Shown here piece by piece: positions 43,057 to 50,061 of a stretch of 64,000 nt of DNA. Within the stretch, counting starts at the first letter, position 1; each line of letters opens with the position of its first letter. The notes under the pieces are model-generated. The model was not told the DNA's origin. It saw only the letters and a program-made list of their open reading frames with translations, and searched no databases. Source of the stretch: Aldersonia sp. NBC_00410 (lineage in GTDB: Bacteria > Actinomycetota > Actinomycetes > Mycobacteriales > Mycobacteriaceae); NCBI RefSeq assembly GCF_026342035.1, contig NZ_JAPENM010000006.1, positions 186,001-250,000 on the forward strand. Direction: 5' to 3'. The translations under genes were made by a program, and so were the position numbers.

Positions 43057-44922
43057 ATGCGACGATTCTCTGCGCTCCGTCGCGAACGAGATGGCGTTGT
43101 CGTCACCATCGTCGCGTCCGATGGTCGCGAGTCCTGGGACGACGCATTGCCCTTGGTCGCAGGTTGGCGGGGGATCGCTTCACCCCATCGGACCGGGATG
43201 TCAATCGAAGAGGACGGTGACTCCGCTCGAGTTGTCATGGAGGAACAGTCGACCTATACGGTGCGCGTGGCCGGTGCGACATGTGAGCGCGCTGGGTTCA
43301 GCGAGCCACGCGTGCAGGCCGTCTCCGCTGCGCGAGCCCAGGAGTCTGTATTCCGGCTCGAAACCGGGAACCTCATCGGGCTCACCTCGATAGTCTTCGA
43401 CCCGACGAGCCCAGAGGACAAGTCCGCGGTCGCAGCGAGGATCCGAGTGCGCAAGCTGGGCGATCCGGACGCGGACTTCGAATGGCTCGTCATGAGCGTG
43501 GTCAAAGCCATCCGGGCCCTCGCGCTCACGGTCGCGAGTCCGACAGCGCTGAAGACCGCTCGGACCACGCGCGCAGCCTCTTACGCGTATGAAGACCTAG
43601 TCTTTTTGCGTTCGATCGCGAAGGACGTCTCGCAGGCCGTCGAGCAGATCTCCCGCAACCCGCAATGCCGGGTCATCCGGCGCGTCGAGTCGATGGACGC
43701 ATGGCTGGCTCCGGAGATCGCCCCAGCGCAGCTCGCGTCGATCGCGACGGACCCACGATCGATCGCGATGGTTTCCGAGATAGAGCAGCGACGTCTGGTG
43801 TCGCCTGGGGCACGGCAGACGTTCACCAAGTCCGGGCGGACCTTCGGACCGGTGCGGCTGCCCGCGGGCCGGCGAGAGGTCGACTACGACACCTACGAGA
43901 ACCGCTTCGTCCGCTTCGTGGTGACGAACTTCCGACAGCGGGCTCTCAGCATCGCTGACGCCGCTCGACGAGCCGAATGGCCTTCGCTCGCGCGAGACGC
44001 CGACGACCTCGCCGTGCGCTTCGCATCACTGCTCCGGCTCACGCCCTTCGCGGAGGTCGGGGACCTCACGACCTTCGCCTCCACCTCGCAGGTTCTCTTG
44101 CGGGAGGACGCATACAACCGGCTGCTGCGTCTATATCGGGAGTTCATCCTCACCGCGGATGTCGTCTGGGACCGGTTCCGGACACTTCAGGAGAACCGCG
44201 ACGTGGCCCGCCTCTACGAGATATGGGTGTTCCTCGAGACGGTCCGTGCGGTGGGATCGGTCCTTGGCCGTGGAGCACAGGCCGAGGACTCGGCGACCGC
44301 GGTGATCCGCACGCTCCCCGACGGCCTTCACGTCAACCTCGCAGAAGGTCGGAAGAGTTCGGTAGCGTTCCGCTTGCCTCATGGTGACGTGCGGGTCACG
44401 TACAACGAGTCGTATCGGCATGCCAGCACGGACCCCCGCGAGTTAGGGACCGCCGCTTCGTACTCGCTGACCCTCCGCCCGGATGTCTCCATCGAGGTGC
44501 GACGTGGATCGAGGCGGCGCCGGATCTTCCTCGACGCGAAATACCGCCTCGACGGATTCGGTGCCGAGCTCGTGGGTGTCGGGGAGGAGGTCGACGAGCA
44601 GCCCGGCCAGCAGGGCACCTTCAAGCCGAGCGACCTCCACAAGATGCACACCTACCGCGACGCTATCGGGGGTGCCTTCGCAGCGGTGGCGGTATATCCG
44701 GGGGTCGAGCAGCGGCTGTACCCACCGAGGAGAGCCGACTTCACCACGAGGGGTGGCGTCGGGGCCGTCCCGCTCCGGCCCGGCGACTCGTATGACCCGG
44801 CTGTGTTCGTCGAAGCGGTCTCGGCGCTCATGAGGGCAGCCTGGGCGTCGATGAGTTCGACCTTCGAGAACGACGATCCGAACGAACCCCTGGGGTTCGC
44901 CGAAGCGGACAGCGGGGTTTGA
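43057..44922 (+). CDS. mcrC: McrC-like PD-(D/E)XK nuclease subunit
   Basis: ATG 43057, or GTG 43051 overlapping the mcrB stop, gives about 621 aa. The N-terminal DUF2357-type region contains VDYDTYENRFVRFVVTNFR. The nuclease core has RPDVSIEV (Asp476) and FLDAKYRL (Asp493-x-Lys495), the PD-DxK triad, followed by DLHKMHTYRDAIGG typical of McrC. It is the cleavage partner of the preceding GTPase in a type IV restriction system. The last ~20 residues (NDDPNEPLGFAEADSGV) match the tail of the unrelated protein at 39138-39842, so the original McrC end was probably replaced at a recombination joint. Confidence 0.9.
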   Translation: MRRFSALRRERDGVVVTIVASDGRESWDDALPLVAGWRGIASPHRTGMSIEEDGDSARVVMEEQSTYTVRVAGATCERAGFSEPRVQAVSAARAQESVFRLETGNLIGLTSIVFDPTSPEDKSAVAARIRVRKLGDPDADFEWLVMSVVKAIRALALTVASPTALKTARTTRAASYAYEDLVFLRSIAKDVSQAVEQISRNPQCRVIRRVESMDAWLAPEIAPAQLASIATDPRSIAMVSEIEQRRLVSPGARQTFTKSGRTFGPVRLPAGRREVDYDTYENRFVRFVVTNFRQRALSIADAARRAEWPSLARDADDLAVRFASLLRLTPFAEVGDLTTFASTSQVLLREDAYNRLLRLYREFILTADVVWDRFRTLQENRDVARLYEIWVFLETVRAVGSVLGRGAQAEDSATAVIRTLPDGLHVNLAEGRKSSVAFRLPHGDVRVTYNESYRHASTDPRELGTAASYSLTLRPDVSIEVRRGSRRRRIFLDAKYRLDGFGAELVGVGEEVDEQPGQQGTFKPSDLHKMHTYRDAIGGAFAAVAVYPGVEQRLYPPRRADFTTRGGVGAVPLRPGDSYDPAVFVEAVSALMRAAWASMSSTFENDDPNEPLGFAEADSGV

Positions 44923-45091
44923 ACCGGTCGACGCCGGAGGAGCCCACGACTCCGCCCCCGGATGACGCCGCAGGTACCGGGTGGAAGCTCGCCGACCGGC
45001 TCACAACCGGGCAGATTGCCATTCTGGGTACTACGTCCGGGGCCCAGCGAAATCCGTTGGCGCCTAAACAAATGACCCGATGAAAAATTCC
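44923..45091. other. Short spacer with homology to the region after 39842
   Basis: The 25-30 bases after the mcrC stop (gaaccggtcgacgccggagga) resemble those after the 39842 stop (gacccgttggccgaggacga). This extends the duplicated segment that covers the shared C-terminal tail. No gene is visible in this spacer. Confidence 0.45.
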
Positions 45092-45108
45092 CTATAGTCA
45101 GTCTATAC
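45092..45108 (+). promoter_or_regulatory. CTATAG-N5-CTATAC box, copy 3
   Basis: CTATAG, TCAGT, CTATAC: same half-site spacing as the boxes at 36738 and 38976, with a different spacer sequence and one changed base. It lies about 220 bp upstream of the 72-aa gene that begins the second satellite-like module. Confidence 0.5.
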
Positions 45109-45328
45109 GTTGCAGGACAGCAAGATTCAGCATCTTGCGCATCCTTCCGAAGCTGCTACGCTGGAATGCGATCGCCCAGGCCGAAAGGGCTACGGGACCA
45201 AGGCGACACGCACCCGCGAGTAGTGAATACGATGACCGGGGCACAGACAACAGATACCGGGCCGACCAAATTTGTCGCACACGCATCAAGCGTTTCCTGG
45301 TCGCCTCGTCTGAAAGTTGCCCTATCTC

Positions 45329-45547
45329 ATGGCTACAGCAGATTTTTACCGCTATCGCGGTGTGGTTGGATCGCTCACCCGAAGCCGTCCCGTCGACGAC
45401 CCCGAATTGGCCCAAGCCCGTGCTGACATGGCCGAGGAGACTCTGGTCGACGCCGTCGCCAGGGCACTGAAGAAGGCCCCTCCGCTGGCACCGCAGGCGC
45501 GTGAACGGGTAATCGCACTGCTCTCCGCTCACCCGGTGGCGCAATGA
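45329..45547 (+). CDS. Small island protein, 72 aa, paralogue of 24363-24587
   Basis: ATG 45329 (MATADFYRYRGVVGSLTRSR) begins a helical protein that matches the 74-aa protein at 24363 over its length (DDP, MAEE, KAPPLAPQAR). It overlaps the following 48-aa gene by ATGA. In both places the protein heads an operon of small overlapping genes. The CTATAG box lies about 220 bp upstream. The function is unknown; it may be a satellite regulator. Confidence 0.7.
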   Translation: MATADFYRYRGVVGSLTRSRPVDDPELAQARADMAEETLVDAVARALKKAPPLAPQARERVIALLSAHPVAQ

Positions 45548-45690
45548 TCGTCCAAGACGACATCAGCGCGTTCTTCAACGCCCGGCAGTCGTGTTGGGAC
45601 GCCGGCGAGCGCGGCGAGCACGCCGGCAAGAATCCGCCAGGGCCCGCCGTTCAGTGCCAGTGCAAGGGTGCAAGTCGCCGTGAACGGTGA
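45544..45690 (+). CDS. 48-aa small protein, Cys-containing
   Basis: ATG 45544 overlaps the previous stop (ATGA) and opens a 48-codon frame: MIVQDDISAFFNARQSCWDA at the start, VQCQCKGASRRER at the end. The CQC pair plus one upstream Cys could bind a metal. Its own stop lies inside the start region of the ATPase gene, consistent with coupled translation. No known family is recognised. Confidence 0.55.
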   Translation: MIVQDDISAFFNARQSCWDAGERGEHAGKNPPGPAVQCQCKGASRRER

Positions 45691-46900
45691 CTCGGTGCCG
45701 ATGCGCGACAGCCTGGCGCGTGATATCGAGCATCTGATCCTGGCGGGAGCGACCTACAAGGACGCCCCCGACATCGGGTCGGAGGTGCTCGATCTCATCG
45801 ACGCCTTTGCCGCCAGATTCCTCAGCCTCTCCCATGACCACTCCCGCCACATGTTCGTGCTGTGGGCGGCGCATTGCTGGTTCATGGATGCGTGGAACCA
45901 CACACCGAGGCTGCTGTTCGTCTCGCCGGAGGCGGGCTGCGGAAAGACCACCGCGATGGATGTCACCGAGCAACTGGTGCCTCGGCCACTGTCCGCCGCC
46001 GACATGTCACCAGCGTCGGTCTATAGCTGCATTGACGAGTCGATGACCTACCAGGGTGGTCGGCCCACGATCTTGCTCGATGAACTCGACGCCGTCTTCG
46101 GCAATGGCAAGACTCGAGGCAGCGAGGATTTGAGACGGCTGATCAATGCAGGTCATGGCTGCAACGAGAAGGTGATGCGCAAGATCAACAACAAGGTCAA
46201 GCCGTTCCCGGTGTACGGCGCGATGGCCCTGGCCGGGAAAATGAGTATCTACAGCGTGCCCGAGACCGTGCGCACTCGCTGCACCGTCGTTCAGATGCAG
46301 AAGTCGTTGCCGGGTGAGGAGTCCGAGCCGTGGGACAGCTTCGTCAACGTGCCCGAGGCCGAACCGATCCGCTGGATGATGCGGTGCTGGGCCGAACTCG
46401 TTCACGGCGATGTCCTCGACTACCGGGGGCCGGGCCGTCCGATGATTCCGGCCGGCATCCGCAACCGTGACGCCGACATCTGGAGGCCGCTGTTGGTGGT
46501 CGCCGAACTGGCGGGCGGGGACTGGCCGGAGCGAGCACGTGTAGCCGCTGTAGCCGATGTAGCCGCTACGGGAGCACAGGCCATCCCGAGCGATGGCATC
46601 GACCTGCTGGCCGACATCAGGGCCACCTTCGACCGACTTGGAGTCGAGGTGATCCACACCACCGACCTGCTGGCCGCGCTGGCCACGATGGACCAGCGTT
46701 GGCGCAGGTTGGACGGAAAGAGGCTGGCCCGCACGCTGCACGACTACGGAGTGACCCAGGCGAACAAGAACCAGCGCATCGGTGACAAGGTCACCAAGGG
46801 CTATCGGCGGGAGTACTTCGCGACCGCCTGGCAGCGGTACCTGCCTCCAGCGGCTACATCGGCTACATCGGCTACGGACGAGGGGTCCGCCGATGAGTGA
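45668..46900 (+). CDS. DUF3631-type P-loop ATPase (replication-type)
   Basis: The 410-residue protein has Walker A SPEAGCGKTT at 86-95, Walker B ILLDELDAVFG at 135-145 and a sensor-like AMALAGKMSIYSVPETVRTR. The C-terminal DUF3631 region (VAELAGGDWPERARVAA, then a wing-like KRLARTLHDYGVTQ) follows. Such proteins occur in actinobacterial phages, satellites and integrative plasmids and are thought to act in replication initiation. The start may be GTG 45668, GTG 45680 or ATG 45701. Short Gly-Tyr-codon repeats (gtagccg and ggctacatc) interrupt it near 46540 and 46860. Confidence 0.85.
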   Translation: MQVAVNGDSVPMRDSLARDIEHLILAGATYKDAPDIGSEVLDLIDAFAARFLSLSHDHSRHMFVLWAAHCWFMDAWNHTPRLLFVSPEAGCGKTTAMDVTEQLVPRPLSAADMSPASVYSCIDESMTYQGGRPTILLDELDAVFGNGKTRGSEDLRRLINAGHGCNEKVMRKINNKVKPFPVYGAMALAGKMSIYSVPETVRTRCTVVQMQKSLPGEESEPWDSFVNVPEAEPIRWMMRCWAELVHGDVLDYRGPGRPMIPAGIRNRDADIWRPLLVVAELAGGDWPERARVAAVADVAATGAQAIPSDGIDLLADIRATFDRLGVEVIHTTDLLAALATMDQRWRRLDGKRLARTLHDYGVTQANKNQRIGDKVTKGYRREYFATAWQRYLPPAATSATSATDEGSADE

Positions 46901-47366
46901 ACTGCCGACCGACTTCGAGGTGGGTGGCGACACCTTTGCGGTGCGCACGTTCGCCGTGAAGGACGGCAGACTGACCTCCATCACCCACGGCAGCGGGCAC
47001 TGGAACGACGGCAGGTGCCTGGCGATCTGCACCGTCCACCCCGATGACCCCGACCACATGGTGCCCTCGGAGGACTGCACGTGCGGTATCTACGCATGGT
47101 GGAGGCCCGAGCAACTGCTCGACCAATACGAGGATCACGCCAAGCGCGTCATCGCCGTCATCCGCATGGAGGGCGCATGCATCGAGGGCGACCGGGGCGT
47201 CAAGTCCAATGCCGCCGAAATCGTGGCGTGGTGGGTCGCTGATTGCGACGACACCGCCATGCTGGCCGCAGCGTGCGAGGCCAGTGCTCCAGGCGCTCGC
47301 CGGTTCTTCGACCGGGACGTGATGACCGGTCTCCACCCGACAGGAAGGAGCCACACCAATGGGTGA
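46893..47366 (+). CDS. Hypothetical satellite protein, 157 aa
   Basis: ATG 46893 overlaps the ATPase stop. The protein has CTVHPDDPDHMVPSEDCTCG, where Cys and His could bind zinc, then IYAWWRPEQLLDQYEDHAKR and GDRGVKSNAAEIVAWWV. The pattern of a short Cys/His segment followed by YAWW is frequent in small proteins of actinobacterial phages and islands. Its stop overlaps the next gene's start. No function is known. Confidence 0.65.
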   Translation: MSELPTDFEVGGDTFAVRTFAVKDGRLTSITHGSGHWNDGRCLAICTVHPDDPDHMVPSEDCTCGIYAWWRPEQLLDQYEDHAKRVIAVIRMEGACIEGDRGVKSNAAEIVAWWVADCDDTAMLAAACEASAPGARRFFDRDVMTGLHPTGRSHTNG

Positions 47367-47496
47367 CATCGGGACACCGCGGCGCCGAGTCATCAGGGTG
47401 CCGGCCACGCCGATTCGCAAGCCGGCACAGGAGCCAAGCCGTCCCGCCCCCAAGCACGCGCCAGGGCCCGTGCGGGAACCGGTTCCGACGAAATGA
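47359..47496 (+). CDS. 45-aa basic Pro/Arg-rich protein
   Basis: ATG 47359 follows GGAAGGAG and overlaps the previous gene. The frame reads MGDIGTPRRRVIRVPATPIR and ends REPVPTK with TGA at 47494-47496, overlapping the next ATG. It is basic, proline-rich and probably unstructured. The tight ATGA overlaps on both sides argue that it is translated. Confidence 0.5.
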   Translation: MGDIGTPRRRVIRVPATPIRKPAQEPSRPAPKHAPGPVREPVPTK

Positions 47497-48407
47497 CCCG
47501 CACACTACAAGCGCTGCCGGTGGCCGATGCGATCTGTTCGCCGGGTCGGCAGGTCATCTTCCCGGAGAGGGGCGACCACGAACTGCTCTGGGGAAGCGAC
47601 CTCAAGGAGGCGCTGCTGTCACAGTGCACGCGGGTGAATTTCGGTGTGGCGCCGCCACATCAGGACATCATGCCGGTCGGGGACGAGACGCTGCGTGGCG
47701 CTCACCTGGCCGAGCGATTGGCCGAACACATCGGGCCCCAGCGCCTCCCGTTCGACAAGATGTGGTTCGAGGGAACCTGGCCGGGCCGGATCGGCGACTG
47801 GGTTCCGCGCGCGCAGGAGGTGGCCGTCTACACCTCGACGTCGATGCGAGACAGGACCACCGGCAGGTCCACCCTCATCACCGGTGAGTTTGCGCTGACT
47901 CTCTTCTTTTTGATGACCGACGGGTCCATCGCCCGCTTCCCGGTCGCCGTTCTGATGCGAGCCGACGCGGAGGGGATCCCGCAACGCATCCGCTATGCGT
48001 CGTACTCGGACGCGGGCTCCACCAACGAGCAGGATCGGGCGGCGATGGGAATGGTGCTGCCCACCTTGTGGGCCATCGGCCTGATGAACTGCCGCAACGT
48101 GAAGACGCAGGAGATCCACCGGCCGTCGATCAAGACCAAGAAGATGCGCCGGGCCCGCAACACCGGGGCGCTGAGCTATCACACCATCGTGCTGCCCCGG
48201 CAGCGCGGCGAGGGCGGCGGGGGTCATATCCCCACGGGCAGAACCCGGTTGCACATGGTGCGTGGTCATTTCGCTACTTACACCCGTGACGCACCACTGT
48301 TCGGCAAGCACACCGGAACCTTTTGGAAGCCCTGGCATCTGGCCGGCAGTCCCGATGCCGGAGTGGTCGAGTCGGACTACAAGCTCGATGCCAGCCGAAG
48401 AGGATGA
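47493..48407 (+). CDS. Hypothetical phage-type protein, 304 aa
   Basis: The 304-residue soluble protein has a mixed fold and a C-terminal segment RTRLHMVRGHFATYTRDAPL, then FGKHTGTFWKPWHLAG and VESDYKLD. This VRGHF-FGKHTGTFW motif is characteristic of an uncharacterised protein common in actinobacterial phages and mobile elements. It starts by ATGA overlap with the 45-aa gene. It could be part of the replication or packaging functions of a satellite element. No catalytic residues can be named. Confidence 0.7.
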   Translation: MTRTLQALPVADAICSPGRQVIFPERGDHELLWGSDLKEALLSQCTRVNFGVAPPHQDIMPVGDETLRGAHLAERLAEHIGPQRLPFDKMWFEGTWPGRIGDWVPRAQEVAVYTSTSMRDRTTGRSTLITGEFALTLFFLMTDGSIARFPVAVLMRADAEGIPQRIRYASYSDAGSTNEQDRAAMGMVLPTLWAIGLMNCRNVKTQEIHRPSIKTKKMRRARNTGALSYHTIVLPRQRGEGGGGHIPTGRTRLHMVRGHFATYTRDAPLFGKHTGTFWKPWHLAGSPDAGVVESDYKLDASRRG

Positions 48408-48516
48408 CCGCAATGACGGACTACCCGGTGACCGGCGGCGGCAGATCCGGCTGGCGATCTCGGTGCCGTCGGCATGGCTGCGTGTTTTGAGCGCCTCCTC
48501 AGGTCATGCTGGAGCC

Positions 48517-48630
48517 ATGGCCAAGACAGAGAAGACGTCGTGGGCGATGCTCGCTGCCTTGGTCGAAGCGTGCGGTCCCGGACTCAGTGCAACGGCGGGT
48601 AAGTGGGGCCAGTGGATCCCGACGGACTGA
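48517..48630 (+). CDS. 37-aa small protein
   Basis: ATG 48517 opens MAKTEKTSWAMLAALVEACG and ends KWGQWIPTD at TGA 48630. It overlaps the start of the 66-aa gene. It is short enough to be chance, but the amphipathic composition and the overlap support translation. No family is recognised. Confidence 0.35.
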   Translation: MAKTEKTSWAMLAALVEACGPGLSATAGKWGQWIPTD

Positions 48631-48803
48631 CTCCAACAGAGCGGATTGACGCAGCCCGGCAGACCGGCTGGAGTCTCATGCGCCTACTCGAGGCGATCGA
48701 GCGTGGGGAACTCCTCGCGACACCGCAAGAGATCGCCCGACTCCAGGGGGCGGTGGCGGCCCTCAGCGCGATCGCCGTCGACTTACTCGGAGACGAACCC
48801 TGA
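48603..48803 (+). CDS. Small helical protein next to the recombinase, 66 aa
   Basis: GTG 48603, or GTG 48612, starts a protein reading LTPTERIDAARQTGWSLMRL, then LEAIERGELLATPQEIARLQ. This small all-helical protein is commonly found beside island recombinases in actinobacteria. It ends 52 bp before the serine recombinase gene. It may be a regulator or accessory factor of recombination, which is inference from position. Confidence 0.6.
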   Translation: MGPVDPDGLTPTERIDAARQTGWSLMRLLEAIERGELLATPQEIARLQGAVAALSAIAVDLLGDEP

Positions 48804-48843
48804 TGGCACGGGACGAAGCTTTAAAATTGACGTCCCTCAATGT

Positions 48844-48849
48844 TAAACT
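48844..48849 (+). promoter_or_regulatory. -10 element for leaderless recombinase mRNA
   Basis: TAAACT ends seven bases before the GTG start at 48856, so the transcript would begin at or next to the start codon. A TTAAAA or TTGACG sequence lies upstream (48821-48832); only the former has usual spacing. Confidence 0.4.
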
Positions 48850-48855
48850 GGAGCG

Positions 48856-49578
48856 GTGAGTCAGCCTGTCGTTAACCAGTCCGCACCCCGCCGGCGACGG
48901 CGCCGTGGCAGCGCTGTAGCGCCACCCGGAACTGTGGTCACCTACCTGCGCGTGTCGACGTCGGAACAGGCGCTCTCCGGCCTCGGGCTCGAAGCCCAAC
49001 GCGCGACGGTCGCTGCGTACGCCGAACGCAGGGGGCTGACGATCGTGGCGGAGCACTGCGACGAGGGCATCAGTGCGAAATCCCTGAAGGGCCGCCCTGC
49101 CGCACTCGCGGCACTTGCAGCGGTGCGCGCCGGCAGTGCCGCTGGATTGCTGGTGGCCAAGATGGACCGGCTGAGTCGCTCGGTCGTGGATGGTGCGGGC
49201 CTGATGGAACGAGCCGCTCGCGAGGGCTGGGCGCTGCACTTCGCCGACCTCGATATCGACACGGGTACTCCCGCGGGTGAGATGGCGGCGAACATCATTA
49301 TCTCGGGGTCGCAGTACGAGCGCCGATTGATCAGTCAGCGCACGCGGGATGCCTTGGCGGCCAAGCGTGCCCGAGGCGAGCGCCTGGGCGCTGTTCCATC
49401 GCTTCCAACGAAAGTCACTCGACGGATCATGACCGAGCGAGCCGAGGGGCTGACCTACCAGGCGATCGCCGACGGGCTGATGGCCGATGGCATCCCGACC
49501 GCCCGCGGTAAATCGAAGTGGTATCCGGCCACGATCAAGGCTGTGACCACGAGCGACAACGCGGCTGAACTCGTTTAG
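48856..49578 (+). CDS. Small serine recombinase (resolvase/invertase type)
   Basis: The 240-aa protein has an Arg-rich N-terminal extension, then the resolvase catalytic domain: TYLRVSTSEQ with nucleophile Ser34, GLEAQRATVAAYAERRG, GLLVAKMDRLSRSV and GSQYERRLISQRTRDAL. The C-terminal HTH region (VTRRIMTERAEGLTYQAIAD) follows. The catalytic residues Ser, Arg (YLRV) and RLSR are all present. It closes the second module and could move it or resolve dimers. It is leaderless or nearly so. Confidence 0.9.
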   Translation: MSQPVVNQSAPRRRRRRGSAVAPPGTVVTYLRVSTSEQALSGLGLEAQRATVAAYAERRGLTIVAEHCDEGISAKSLKGRPAALAALAAVRAGSAAGLLVAKMDRLSRSVVDGAGLMERAAREGWALHFADLDIDTGTPAGEMAANIIISGSQYERRLISQRTRDALAAKRARGERLGAVPSLPTKVTRRIMTERAEGLTYQAIADGLMADGIPTARGKSKWYPATIKAVTTSDNAAELV

Positions 49579-50061
49579 GAGGGTGACACCATCTGGCTCC
49601 CGCCAACGCTTCCAACAGCGCAGGAGCAGTGATTGCTTCATATCGGTAGCGCACTGGTGCCATTGGCCTGACTTTTCACTGTTGCGGGACGGCGCCGGCC
49701 GTCGGGCAATTCACTGCCTGTTCCGCATCCGCTCGACCATCTGCGGATCGGCAAGAGTCGTGGGCCGGCCACGCATCGGGCTGGTGACAAGGCGGACTCG
49801 TTCCGCGCCCTCGCGGAGAGTTGCTGGCGCACCGCGGGTTTGGGTGCAGTGGTTGCCGTGCCGGACGTGAACCTTATGGGCAACGAGCAAAATCAAGTTC
49901 ATCCGACGCCCGCCGCAGCGCCCCGGGTGGACGAGTGGCCGTTTACTGCCGAATCCCGGGGCCGCTGCCTTGAGCGAACCCAGCCACCTAAGAGAACTTT
50001 CACGCGTTCATACTTGCTAGCCCGTGGCCCAGCACGGTGAGCCGTGCACGATCCGGGTTGG
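49579..50061. other. 483-bp gap with recombinase debris
   Basis: Apart from the resolvase-like fragment on the reverse strand, no gene is seen. The + strand frames have no ribosome sites. Confidence 0.45.
49711..49902 (-). pseudogene. Resolvase C-terminal fragment
   Basis: The reverse frame ends SPMRGRPTTLADPQMVERMR-N-R-Q. The GRP-TxL-DPQ-VERMR phrase resembles the linker and first helix of the C-terminal DNA-binding domain of resolvases; a similar relic occurs at 56466-56600. No catalytic domain is attached. It is too short for a firm call. Confidence 0.35.
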
